Positions 36,837-45,024 of a DNA stretch of 60,676 nt are shown in pieces. This DNA is from Caldilineaceae bacterium (lineage in GTDB: Bacteria > Chloroflexota > Anaerolineae > Caldilineales > Caldilineaceae): NCBI GenBank assembly GCA_026989655.1, contig JALSIX010000086.1:1-60676 (forward strand), read 5' to 3'. The translations under genes were made by a program, and so were the position numbers. The notes beneath the pieces were generated by a model, which was not told the DNA's origin, did no database searches, and saw only the letters and a program-made list of their open reading frames with translations. Position 1 is the first letter of the stretch, and each line of letters starts with the position of its first letter.

Positions 36837-37336
36837 GCGTTCACTCCTCCCCTGCCGGAGAGGGTCAGCAGCCAGGGCGTGGCCAGGAGCATCAGCGCGG
36901 CGTCGTAGACCGCGGCAGGCAGCACCAGACGCTCCAGCAGCACGTCCATCGGCCCCAGCCCCTGGAAGAGCCAAAGCAGCGCCAGCAGGCTGACGCCGTA
37001 CGCGATACCGGCCAACAGTCCTGCCATGAAGGGCACCAAGGGGTTCTGGAAGAAGAAACGGTGGTGGCCCATGCCGGCCACCAACACCGCGGCCATCAGG
37101 GCCAAGCTGGAGCCCCCCAGGGGGCCGCCGCCCATCAGGTCCAACCAGATGCCGCCGGTGAAGGCCCAGAGCAGGCCCACGTGGCTGCCCTGGACCAGGG
37201 TGACCACCACCACCCCGATCAGCACCAGGTCCGGCTGGATGCCGAGGATGGCCAGCCGAGGGGCCAGGGTCGACTGGAGGAGGGCCACCAGCCCCAGCAG
37301 CGGCACCATCACCGCGTATCCGGTGCTCCGTCCCAT
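36833..37336 (-). CDS. mreD: Rod-shape determining protein MreD
   Basis: A 167-residue integral membrane protein with about five helices. The pattern LGIQPDLVLIGVVVVTLVQG, then GGIWLDLMGGGPLGGSSLAL, is typical of MreD. It scaffolds the elongasome in the membrane. The gene follows mreC by 5 bases and overlaps mrdA by 4. Confidence 0.9.
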   Translation of the reverse strand: MGRSTGYAVMVPLLGLVALLQSTLAPRLAILGIQPDLVLIGVVVVTLVQGSHVGLLWAFTGGIWLDLMGGGPLGGSSLALMAAVLVAGMGHHRFFFQNPLVPFMAGLLAGIAYGVSLLALLWLFQGLGPMDVLLERLVLPAAVYDAALMLLATPWLLTLSGRGGVNA

Positions 37337-37341
37337 GGGGT

Positions 37342-38292
37342 CTACTCCCCCTGACCTGTGGGCAAGGGCGGTTCGGGTGCGGGCTCGGCTTCGCCCGTTG
37401 GCGCCCCCTCCACCTCCTCCGGGACCACGTCCAGCACCGGGACGAACTCCAGCGGATCAAAGCCGATGACCACGGCCACCAGTTCCAGACGGGTGAAGTC
37501 CACGTTGGGGCGGACCTCGGCCTCCTGGAAGATCTCGAAGTCCTGTTGGCGCACGGCCACCACCTGGCCGATGGGTATGCCCTTGGGGAAACGCCCCCCC
37601 AGGCCCGAGGTGAGCACGATCTCGCCCACGGAGACCGGGCTGCCCTGGGGAAGGAACCCCATCACCGGGTTCTGGCCCGGTCGCCCCCGCAGCACCCCCG
37701 TCTGTCGACTGCTCTGGAGGATGGCGTTGACGATGCTGGTGGCGTCGGTGATCAGAAGCACCTTGGAGGTGGTGTCGGTGACCTCGCTGATCCGGCCCAC
37801 CAATCCCTGTTCGCTGACCACGGGCATGCCCACCTGGATGCCGTGGCGGCGGCCCAGATCCAAAAGGAGGATGTCGTTCAGGTTGTTGGTGCCGAACCCG
37901 ATGGGACGGGCCAGGATCTGGGCGCCCCGCAACTGGATGCCGGGGCGGGTCTCGGCAAACTGGAGCAGCTCTCGCAGGCGCTGGTTCTCCCGTTCCACCT
38001 CCTGGAGGCGCAGGTTTTCCACCAGCAGGCTCGCGTTGACCCGCTCCAGCTCCGCCACCCGTCGCTGGAGCCGTCGAAACTCCCAGGCCCCGCGCCACAG
38101 CTCCGCCACCCGCCCGGTGATGCTGGCCACGGTGCTCTGCCCCGGGGAGATGAGCCCGGCCAACGCGCTCTCCAGCGGGTCGATGCGCCCGGTACGCTCC
38201 AGGGAGAGCAACAGCAGGGCCCCCAGGGACAGCAGGAGCAGACGGAAGCCGAGCTCTTTCGGGGAACGCAGCAGGCCTCGAGTCGTGCGCAT
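37342..38292 (-). CDS. mreC: Rod-shape determining protein MreC
   Basis: A 316-residue protein with one N-terminal transmembrane helix (LLLLSLGALLLLSLERTGRI), a coiled coil (LQRRVAELERVNASLLVENL) and the paired beta-barrel domain (GAQILARPIGFGTNNLNDIL; GLVGRISEVTDTTSKVLLIT). The Pro/Glu-rich C-terminal tail (about 30 residues) is a species extra. It links MreB filaments to PBP2 outside the membrane. Confidence 0.92.
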   Translation of the reverse strand: MRTTRGLLRSPKELGFRLLLLSLGALLLLSLERTGRIDPLESALAGLISPGQSTVASITGRVAELWRGAWEFRRLQRRVAELERVNASLLVENLRLQEVERENQRLRELLQFAETRPGIQLRGAQILARPIGFGTNNLNDILLLDLGRRHGIQVGMPVVSEQGLVGRISEVTDTTSKVLLITDATSIVNAILQSSRQTGVLRGRPGQNPVMGFLPQGSPVSVGEIVLTSGLGGRFPKGIPIGQVVAVRQQDFEIFQEAEVRPNVDFTRLELVAVVIGFDPLEFVPVLDVVPEEVEGAPTGEAEPAPEPPLPTGQGE

Positions 38293-38313
38293 GGATGGCC
38301 TTCACCACCCCCG

Positions 38314-39414
38314 CTACCGGGAGATGGGGCGCCGCTGCAGGCGGGCCAGGGTCTCCTGGTAGTACTCCGGCCGCTCCAGGATCATGCCGGTGCCCACCAC
38401 CACCGCTGTCAAGGGGTTGTCCGCGACGTACACATGGATGCGGGTCTCCTCCTGAAGCCGTTGGGCCAGGCCGTGGAGGAGCGCGCCCCCGCCGGCCAGC
38501 ACAATGCCGTGCTCCATCAGGTCCGCCACCAGCTCCGGAGGGGTCTCGTCCAGGGTATCCCGCACGGCCTCCACGATGACGTCCACGGAGTTGGAGAGGG
38601 CCTCGCGGATCTCCACCGAGCTCACCTGGATGGCCTCCGGCAGGCCGGTGATCAGGTTGCGCCCCCGGACGATCATGGTCCGTTCCTGTTCCATGGGGTA
38701 GGCCGAGCCGATCTCGATCTTCACCCGCTCGGCCATGCGCTCGCCGATCAACAGGTTGTACTTCTGTCGGACGTAGTTGACGATGTCCTCGTTCATCTCG
38801 TCCCCGGCCACCCGGATGGAACGGGAGACCACGATGCCGCCCAGGGAGATGACCGCCACCTCTGTGGTGCCGCCCCCGATGTCCACGATCATGGAGCCGA
38901 TGGACTCGGTGACCGGGAGGCCCGCGCCGATGGCCGCGGCCATGGGCTCCTCCACCAGGCCCACCTCTCGGGCCCCCGCGCTGAGGGCCGCGTCCTGGAC
39001 CGCCCGCTTCTCCACCTCGGTCACCCCCGAGGGGATGCCGATGACCACGGCCGGCCGAGCCGTGCCCAGGGCCCGGTTGCCGTGGACCCGGCCGATGAAG
39101 TAGTGGATCATCTCCCGGGTGATCTCGAAGTCCGAGATCACACCGTCCTGGAGGGGACGGACGGCCACGATGTGGGCCGGCGTCCGCCCGACCATCTCCT
39201 TGGCCACCGCGCCCACCGCCTTGATGCGCCGTTGTCGGCTGGTCTTGTCGATGGCCACCACCGAGGGCTCGTCGATCACCACGCCCCGGCCCTTGACATG
39301 GACCAGGGTGTTGGCCGTGCCCAGGTCGATCCCAATGTCCAATGAGAAGAGGCCCAACAGCCAATCCAGCGGGTTTGCCACCCCGGATATTCTCCCTTCG
39401 CTTCGGTAGCCCAT
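38314..39414 (-). CDS. mreB: Actin-like rod-shape protein MreB
   Basis: A 366-residue bacterial actin. Nucleotide-binding motifs are DIGIDLGTANTLV, SMIVDIGGGTTEVAVISLGG and GIVLAGGGALLHGLA. EPMAAAIGAGLPV is also typical. The hydrophobic NPLDWLLGLFSL before the first beta-strand fits a membrane-binding helix. The ATG at 39414 has no good ribosome site. A GTG at 39378 (giving a 354-residue protein starting at ANPLDWLL) has GGGAGAA about 10 bases upstream and is a serious alternative. It is the first gene of a seven-gene shape and division operon. Confidence 0.94.
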   Translation of the reverse strand: MGYRSEGRISGVANPLDWLLGLFSLDIGIDLGTANTLVHVKGRGVVIDEPSVVAIDKTSRQRRIKAVGAVAKEMVGRTPAHIVAVRPLQDGVISDFEITREMIHYFIGRVHGNRALGTARPAVVIGIPSGVTEVEKRAVQDAALSAGAREVGLVEEPMAAAIGAGLPVTESIGSMIVDIGGGTTEVAVISLGGIVVSRSIRVAGDEMNEDIVNYVRQKYNLLIGERMAERVKIEIGSAYPMEQERTMIVRGRNLITGLPEAIQVSSVEIREALSNSVDVIVEAVRDTLDETPPELVADLMEHGIVLAGGGALLHGLAQRLQEETRIHVYVADNPLTAVVVGTGMILERPEYYQETLARLQRRPISR

Positions 39415-39487
39415 GATGGTGTGCGATCACCCGTGCGCAGGCACGGCCCAGGGGTGCACGGGGGCGGACGGTCCGGGCCGCCCCATC

Positions 39488-39523
39488 GGGAGCGGCCCAT
39501 GCCCCACCGCCACGGCCGCTCCC
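39488..39523 (-). other. 10-bp hairpin in the mreB leader
   Basis: GGGAGCGGCC (39488-39497) and GGCCGCTCCC (39514-39523) pair perfectly around a 16-base loop. It lies inside the predicted mRNA leader, about 75-110 bases before the mreB start. Confidence 0.45.
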
Positions 39524-39646
39524 CGGATCCCGTCCCCCGGTGTCCAGGGGAGCTCCCCAGTATCCGGGCACCGCCCACTGCGGCTGGGGCCTGGTTCCAG
39601 GAGGAAGGGCTCGCCCGCGACCTCACCGTTCCACAACGTACGTGCC

Positions 39647-39674
39647 ATTATACCACCGGGGAAAAGTCGTACAA
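39647..39674 (-). promoter_or_regulatory. Promoter of the mreBCD-mrdA-minCD-rodA operon
   Basis: On the minus strand TTGTAC (39674-39669) and a perfect TATAAT (39652-39647) are 16 bases apart, with an extended -10 TGG. Start near 39640, so the mreB leader is about 225-260 bases. Confidence 0.75.
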
Positions 39675-39749
39675 AACCCAGTGCTCCAGCGGGACCGTAT
39701 CCCACCCCAGGAGGTGGGGCCTGGGGTGCCAGGGCCGGGGGCGTCGGGC

Positions 39750-41480
39750 TCACGGTACCACCCGCCAGAGTTCGTAGAGGGGTGTCCCATCCCTCTGGGA
39801 GAACTCCTGGAGCCGCTCGGCCCGATAGCCTCGAAGCCGGACCTGGTCGAAGAAGGCCTCCCGGCGACCCCGGAAGACCTGGTTCCCCGGCGCCCGCAGC
39901 AGGTAGACGTTGTCCGGGTTCGACAGGAACGGGCCCAGGCGCAGGGCGAACCCTGGGTCGGGGGCCTCCAGGGACGCGTAGCCGAAGATCTCGATGGGGG
40001 TGACCGTGCCCTGGCTCAGGTAACGGACCGGCGCGTCCATGCCCCAGTCCAGGGCGATGGGCGCGCCCAGCCCGTTGTAGCGCAGGTAGTAGGCCAGATG
40101 GTAGCTGGCGTCCGAATGGTCCACCAGGCCGCCGCTCCGGCCCAGGTCCCGGTGGTAGGCCAGGCTGGCGCCCACGTCCAGGAGCAGCCAGGCCGCGACC
40201 AGGGCCCCCAAGGCCAGGGTCTGCAGCCGGGATCGGGCCCCGGGCCCGGAAGAGGAGGCCCCCAGGGCGTCCAGGCCCAGGGCCACCAGGGCCACCAGCA
40301 GGGGATGGAGGAGCGCGTAGTGGGTGATGAACAGGTCGCTCACGGTGAAGAGGCTGGCCCCCACGGCCAGCGCGACCAGGAGGAGCGGGGCTCCCAGGCG
40401 TCGCCGCCCCCTGGCGGTGGCCAGGGCCAGGCCCCCCACGAGCCCTGCGGCCCACGGAGCCAGGGGATTGCCGTGGACACCTCCCAGGTACCACAGGTGA
40501 TCCCCCCGGAGCACCTGGACCACCTGGACCAGGCGTCGGGAGAGGTTGCCCAGCACATCCGCGTTCTCCACCCCGTAATAGCTGCGGGCCAGGTTGCCCA
40601 GGAGCTGTTGCAGGGTGCCCTGGGTCTGGAGGTTGAAGAGGAGCAGGGGGAGCAGGGGCAGGAGGAGGGCCGCCGCCCCCCCGGCCAGGAGTCTGGGCGT
40701 GAGAGGAGGGCGGGGCCATCTCTCCCCGGCCTCCGTCGTCTCCCGCTCCTTGGGGCGGGGGGCCAGGGCCCACCAGGTGGCCATCATCAGCCAGAAGGGG
40801 CCCACCACCCACAGGGCCAGGAGCTTCGCGTACAGGGCCAGTCCGGTGGCGGCCAGGGCCAGGAACAGGTCTCGGGACGAGGCGGTCCGCAGCCAGCGGA
40901 GCCCCAGCCACAGGGCAGCATAGCTGGCCGGCAGGGTGGCGTTGGTCACGAAGAGGCCTTGGCGGCTCCAGAAGACGAAGGTGGGCGCGGCGGCCAGGAG
41001 CACGGTGGCCAGCATTCCGGCCCGGGAGGGGAAGGGGGGCGAGGGGGAGCGGTGCCTTCCCTCGACCCGGGCCGTCCACTCGGCCAGGGCCCTTTCCAGC
41101 AGGACCAGGGCCAACAGGGCCAGGAGGATGGGCAGCGCCCGCAGATTGGGCACCCCGATGCCGGTCAGTGCCAGGAAGGGAAGGGCCAGGTAGACGTTCA
41201 GGGCCCCGATGTAGTCCTGCACCATCAGCGGCCAGTCCCGGCCGAAGAGGGAGACGGTGGCCCCCCGAAAGGCGGTCACCGGGGCGCCGGTGAGGATCTC
41301 CATCGCGTTGACCCCGGCCTCCCGGGCCTCGTCGTAGTGGAGGCCGGGCAACCCCAACTGGTAGCCGGCCAGGGCCAGGAAGAGGAGCCAGCCGGCCAGG
41401 AGGACGCCCCGGCGGGGGCTCCAGAGGCGGCGCGGGATGGGCCGGGGGCCCAGAGGGGCTGGGAGGGGCGGCGGGCACAT
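39750..41480 (-). CDS. GT-C family glycosyltransferase (ArnT/PMT-like membrane protein)
   Basis: A 576-residue protein with about 11-12 transmembrane helices. The first extracytoplasmic loop holds HYDEAREAGVNAM, the Asp-Glu motif of polyprenyl-phosphate-dependent glycosyltransferases (PMT/ArnT). It would transfer a sugar from a lipid carrier to an extracytoplasmic acceptor; donor and acceptor are unknown. A soluble C-terminal part (about 470-576) contains YNGLGAPIALDWGMDAPVRY and FRGRREAFFDQVRLRG. It is the last gene of a five-gene unit with FecR-like, TPR, hypothetical and HEAT proteins. Confidence 0.8.
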   Translation of the reverse strand: MCPPPLPAPLGPRPIPRRLWSPRRGVLLAGWLLFLALAGYQLGLPGLHYDEAREAGVNAMEILTGAPVTAFRGATVSLFGRDWPLMVQDYIGALNVYLALPFLALTGIGVPNLRALPILLALLALVLLERALAEWTARVEGRHRSPSPPFPSRAGMLATVLLAAAPTFVFWSRQGLFVTNATLPASYAALWLGLRWLRTASSRDLFLALAATGLALYAKLLALWVVGPFWLMMATWWALAPRPKERETTEAGERWPRPPLTPRLLAGGAAALLLPLLPLLLFNLQTQGTLQQLLGNLARSYYGVENADVLGNLSRRLVQVVQVLRGDHLWYLGGVHGNPLAPWAAGLVGGLALATARGRRRLGAPLLLVALAVGASLFTVSDLFITHYALLHPLLVALVALGLDALGASSSGPGARSRLQTLALGALVAAWLLLDVGASLAYHRDLGRSGGLVDHSDASYHLAYYLRYNGLGAPIALDWGMDAPVRYLSQGTVTPIEIFGYASLEAPDPGFALRLGPFLSNPDNVYLLRAPGNQVFRGRREAFFDQVRLRGYRAERLQEFSQRDGTPLYELWRVVP

Positions 41481-41513
41481 GGGCCGGAGGCGGGACGTGG
41501 CGGGCGCGGGGAG

Positions 41514-42836
41514 CTATTCCACGATCAGGCTGATCTCGCCCAGCAGAGACTCGTAGTTCCATCCGCTGGCGTAGACCCGGATGCCCTGGATGTAGGCCGG
41601 TCGGGTGTCCACCAGGAGCTCCATCAGGTTGGGGGACTCGTAGCTGTACCAGACCCGGGCCGCGATCTTCTCGCCGCCGAACAGGGGCCACTCCGGCGGC
41701 GGATCTCGGAAGTAGAAGCCCCACCCCCAACGCAGCTCCTTGCCGTAGATGTCCGTGTACTGGATCTCGAAGCGGAGGGGGAACTCGGAGCTCTTCTCGC
41801 CCGCGCCCCGGAGGGTCTGTCGCAGCAACTGGACGTCCAGGCGGACGATCAGGGAGTCGTAGCCGTTCACGTCCTGTTCGATGGTCTGTCGGATGCCCAC
41901 CTCGGTGTGGACGCCGTCCTCGCCGTCCCGGACGAAGCGGGCCACCCGCCGTCCGGCCAGCTCCACCACCTCCACTGCGCCCGGGGTCACGTAGGGGGCA
42001 TCCGTGTAGGTCTCCCAGGTGTCCAGCAGGGGTTGGCTGAAGTCCCCGTTGCGGATCAGGTTGCGCTCTGCGGAGACCGGCGCGGGGGGCGGTGTCTCCG
42101 TCCCCATCCAGGTGCGCAGGCCCGGGGACACGGTCCGGGTCGCACCGGTGAGGTGGGTCATCTGGGCGGTTCCCAGGCGGACGGCCACGTCCGTCTGCTC
42201 GGGGGTGACGCTGAGGGTGTAGGCTCCCTGGTCCAGCACCACCTTGCCGTGGGGGGTCTCCACGGTCACGGCCAGAGGGCGGCCGTCGGTGCTGTTGGTG
42301 AACAGGCGCACCCGCCCCTCGTGCAGGCGGAGCCATACCCGGTAGGGCTCTGGGCTGGAGTCGAAGCGGGGACGGCGCAGCCGCACCAGCTCCAGGGAGG
42401 TGCCAGGGTAGAGGTGGACCGTGCCCACCGCGGGCTCGTCCGGATCCGCGCTGAGCATCAGCCCCAGGACACCCTGGGTTCCCTCGCCCACGGTGACCAG
42501 GCGGCTGCCCTCCGGGATGTCCAGCCGGCTCTCGGTGATGGCGATGGGCTCCACGTCCTTGGGCTTGGGGGGATAGAGGAGCACGGTGCCCAGGGTGGGG
42601 TTGAACTGGGCCGTCTGGGCCACCGTGGCGTAGCGGACCGTGTAGCGGACGGCCAGCGGAATGCTGACGGCCAGCACCAGGAAGACCCCGAAGGCCAGGA
42701 AGAGGACCACCCAGGCCACCCGTTCCGGGTTTCGCTCCCAGAGGGCCCGAAACCATCCGGTGGAGGCCGTGGTGGGGGGGGCAGCCCGCTCCGTTCGGGC
42801 CGAGACACGCCGGGCCGCGGGATTGCCCGAGGTCAT
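41514..42836 (-). CDS. Membrane-anchored protein with FecR-like and beta-sandwich domains
   Basis: A 440-residue protein with one transmembrane helix at about residues 41-62 (AWVVLFLAFGVFLVLAVSIP). Residues about 140-265 read like a FecR-type domain (LEGRVRLF-type strand here HEGRVRLFTNS, then VTVETPHGKVVLDQGAYTLS). Residues about 290-440 look like a beta-sandwich with NLIRNGDFSQPLLDTWETYT and end GWNYESLLGEISLIVE. It is extracytoplasmic. The start overlaps the TPR gene stop by 4 bases. Role unknown; it might sense or bind a glycan made by the neighbouring GT-C enzyme. Confidence 0.7.
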   Translation of the reverse strand: MTSGNPAARRVSARTERAAPPTTASTGWFRALWERNPERVAWVVLFLAFGVFLVLAVSIPLAVRYTVRYATVAQTAQFNPTLGTVLLYPPKPKDVEPIAITESRLDIPEGSRLVTVGEGTQGVLGLMLSADPDEPAVGTVHLYPGTSLELVRLRRPRFDSSPEPYRVWLRLHEGRVRLFTNSTDGRPLAVTVETPHGKVVLDQGAYTLSVTPEQTDVAVRLGTAQMTHLTGATRTVSPGLRTWMGTETPPPAPVSAERNLIRNGDFSQPLLDTWETYTDAPYVTPGAVEVVELAGRRVARFVRDGEDGVHTEVGIRQTIEQDVNGYDSLIVRLDVQLLRQTLRGAGEKSSEFPLRFEIQYTDIYGKELRWGWGFYFRDPPPEWPLFGGEKIAARVWYSYESPNLMELLVDTRPAYIQGIRVYASGWNYESLLGEISLIVE

Positions 42837-43519
42837 GATCTCCCGTCCTCCGGGGCATCCTCCTCCGGGGAAGACGGCTCGGCCCCTGGGGAGCGCTCCG
42901 GGGAGGCGTCGGCGCTGCCCGGCTCCTCCCCAGAGGTGCCGTAGGCCTCGGCCAGGATGCGCCCCAGCCGACGGAGCCAGTAGCGGGCGTCCCGGTCCTG
43001 GGGGTTCACCTCCAGCGCGCGCTGGAAATGGGCCGAGGCCCGTTTCAGATCGCCCCGTTCCTTGTAGATCAGCCCCAGATGGTAGTGGACGTTGGGCACG
43101 TTGGGGTCCACCTGGAGGGCCTTTTCATAGGCCCGGATGGCCCGTTCCTGTTGCCGGGGCCCTGCGGTCTCCAGCCGGCCCAGGTAGGCCGCCGCGAGGT
43201 TGGACCAGAGGAGAGCGTTGTCCGGATGTCGGGCCACGGCCTCTTCCAGGAGCTTGACAGCCCGGTTCCACTTGCGCTGGAGGATGAGCGCGCCCCCCAT
43301 GTTGATGGCCACGTCCGGGTCGTCGGGATATTCCCGGACCAGGTCCTCCAGCACCTTCATGGCCTCGCCCGGGCGGTTGGCGCGCAGCAGGCGGGCGCTC
43401 TCGTTCAGGCCGTCTCGATAGCGGGCACGGGACCCTGGGGAGCTGGGGGAAGGCGCGGCCTCGGGGCCGTTCTCTTGGGGCTCCTGTGCCGGTGTATCCG
43501 GCAGCCGATCTTCGTCCAT
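42833..43519 (-). CDS. TPR-repeat protein
   Basis: A 228-residue soluble protein. TPR units are visible at about residues 50-185 (KVLEDLVREYPDDPDVAINM, AVKLLEEAVARHPDNALLWS, AIRAYEKALQVDPNVPNVHY, ASAHFQRALEVNPQDRDARY). The N- and C-termini are acidic and disordered. It probably acts as a scaffold with the FecR-like protein, whose gene it overlaps by 4 bases. Confidence 0.85.
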   Translation of the reverse strand: MDEDRLPDTPAQEPQENGPEAAPSPSSPGSRARYRDGLNESARLLRANRPGEAMKVLEDLVREYPDDPDVAINMGGALILQRKWNRAVKLLEEAVARHPDNALLWSNLAAAYLGRLETAGPRQQERAIRAYEKALQVDPNVPNVHYHLGLIYKERGDLKRASAHFQRALEVNPQDRDARYWLRRLGRILAEAYGTSGEEPGSADASPERSPGAEPSSPEEDAPEDGRS

Positions 43520-43552
43520 GGGCTGTGTGAGGCCGGTTCACTCCGGCATCGG

Positions 43553-43879
43553 TCACTCCGCGGCATCCAGGTTGTGGAAGACCTCGTAGTCCTCCAGATA
43601 GGGCGCGAAGAACTCCACCACGTACTCGTTGGGCACCCCCATGGGGTGGACCAGCTCCTGGAGCAGGGCCTGGATGAAGGCCCTGCGCTGGGCCGGTTTC
43701 AGCCGACGAGAGGCCTCATCCCAGAGCAGAATGGTCCCGTAGGTGCCCTCGCCGGTGTAGTGGAGGTCCAGCTTGCCGATGGTCAAGGGCTCCTGGTCCT
43801 CGTCCAGCTGCTCCAGGTCGAACAGGGCGTACTGCTCCGAGCTCTGGGTGCGCACCAGCCGTTTGAGCTTCAGGTTCAA
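43553..43879 (-). CDS. Conserved-looking hypothetical protein, 108 residues
   Basis: A small acidic protein without signal peptide or membrane helix. Readable stretches are KLDLHYTGEGTYGTILLWDE and FIQALLQELVHPMGVPNEYV. It sits between HEAT and TPR genes in the same orientation with short gaps (15 and 33 bases), so it is likely real and co-expressed. No family recognised. Confidence 0.7.
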   Translation of the reverse strand: MNLKLKRLVRTQSSEQYALFDLEQLDEDQEPLTIGKLDLHYTGEGTYGTILLWDEASRRLKPAQRRAFIQALLQELVHPMGVPNEYVVEFFAPYLEDYEVFHNLDAAE

Positions 43880-43894
43880 GGGCGGCCTCCTGGA

Positions 43895-44893
43895 CTACCA
43901 TTCCTCGTACGGCTCCGACCAGTCCCAGTCCGAGTCCTCCAGGCTGAGCTCGTCGAACAGGGGGATCTCCTCGTCCTCGTAGAAGATCATCTCCTCCAGG
44001 GCGTCCTCCGCGGCCTGGGCCTCCGCCAAGTCGCCGCTCAGGAGCACCGTCTCCAGGGCCACCCGGGCCTCGTCGCCCCCCAACCGGCCCAGCGCGAAGA
44101 TCGCGGCCAGCCGGACCTCCTGATCCGGGTCGTCCAGGAGTTCGATGAGGGTCTCCAACGCGGTGTGGGCCTCCAGCTCCCCCGCGGCCCGGGCCGCGGC
44201 CGCGCGGATCGCGGGGGAGGGGTGGGTCAGCTCCACCCGCACCGTGCCCCGCCACCGGATGTCCGCGCTGCGCCCCATGGCCACCAGAGCCGCCACCTGC
44301 ATCTCCTCTTCGGCCGCGTAGTAGCCGTCCTCGATGAGCTGCCGGACGCCGGTCTCGCCGGAGAAGGAGATGCTCTCCAAGGCCCGGCAGCGCACCTGGA
44401 GGGGCTCCTGGGGGTTGTGGAGCACCTGGAGCAGGGCCTCCTCGGCCCGCATGGCCAGGGCCGGGTTGAACTCGTCCAGCTCGCCGGCCAACACGAATGC
44501 GCCCAGGGCCTCCGCGGCCGCGGCCCGGACCTCCTCCTCGGGGTCGTGGAGGAGGAGGTGGGCAAAGGGCCCCACCAGATCCTCGCCCAGGTCCTCCCAT
44601 AGGCCCTGGATGGCCAGCGCGCGGACACGGCCGCTCTCGTCCCTCAGGGCCAGGCGCAACAGGGCCCCCAGATGGAGGTGGAGGTTCTCGTAGCTCTCGG
44701 CCACCAGGCGATGGAGCACGTAGTAGCGCCGCTCCTCGGGGATCTGGGGCCAGACGGCCCGCACGGCCTCCACGCCCTGGCGGGTTAGGTCGGAGAGCTG
44801 GACCAGCTCCGCGGGGGTGGGCAGCCAGTCCTCCGAGAGCAGCTTCTGCAGGAGACCGGTCAGGGATGGCGGGGTCGAGGTGGATGGCACCAT
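43895..44893 (-). CDS. HEAT-repeat protein
   Basis: A 332-residue alpha-solenoid made of HEAT units, e.g. RVRALAIQGLWEDLGEDLVG, EEVRAAAAEALGAFVLAGEL, AIRAAAARAAGELEAHTALE and EVRLAAIFALGRLGGDEARV. The C-terminus is strongly acidic (YEDEEIPLFDELSLEDSDWD). It is presumably a protein-binding scaffold in the cytoplasm. A TATAAT at 44993-44998 lies upstream and would start the whole five-gene unit. Confidence 0.85.
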   Translation of the reverse strand: MVPSTSTPPSLTGLLQKLLSEDWLPTPAELVQLSDLTRQGVEAVRAVWPQIPEERRYYVLHRLVAESYENLHLHLGALLRLALRDESGRVRALAIQGLWEDLGEDLVGPFAHLLLHDPEEEVRAAAAEALGAFVLAGELDEFNPALAMRAEEALLQVLHNPQEPLQVRCRALESISFSGETGVRQLIEDGYYAAEEEMQVAALVAMGRSADIRWRGTVRVELTHPSPAIRAAAARAAGELEAHTALETLIELLDDPDQEVRLAAIFALGRLGGDEARVALETVLLSGDLAEAQAAEDALEEMIFYEDEEIPLFDELSLEDSDWDWSEPYEEW

Positions 44894-44992
44894 GCTGGTT
44901 CGACGATCCCTTCGTCAGCGCGCCCAGGAACCGAAAACACGGCCCTCCGCGCATCGCCACACACGGCCCAGCCGTCTGGGCCGCGATATCCC

Positions 44993-45021
44993 ATTATACC
45001 CCAACTCTTCGGTCCGGAGAA
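44993..45021 (-). promoter_or_regulatory. Candidate promoter of the HEAT-TPR-FecR-GT unit
   Basis: A perfect TATAAT (44998-44993) has a weak -35, TTCTCC (45021-45016), at 17 bases. Start near 44986, about 93 bases before the HEAT gene. Confidence 0.5.
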
Positions 45022-45024
45022 ACG

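Larger units (their letters stand above)
39415..39749. other. mreB leader and promoter region
   Basis: Gap of 335 bases between a GT-C gene and mreB, both minus-strand. It contains the mreB promoter (39647-39674), a 10-bp leader hairpin (39488-39523) and GGGGAGCTCCCC, a perfect 12-base palindrome (39547-39558). About 75 bases (39675-39749) lie between the promoter and the upstream gene stop. Confidence 0.55.

Noticed and set aside
39427-42944. Very long open frames on both strands across the GT-C/FecR region
   Set aside because: Only the three minus-strand frames with membrane helices, TPR motifs and 4-base overlaps read as proteins; the others are Gly/Pro/Arg or Gln/Gly/His shadows.
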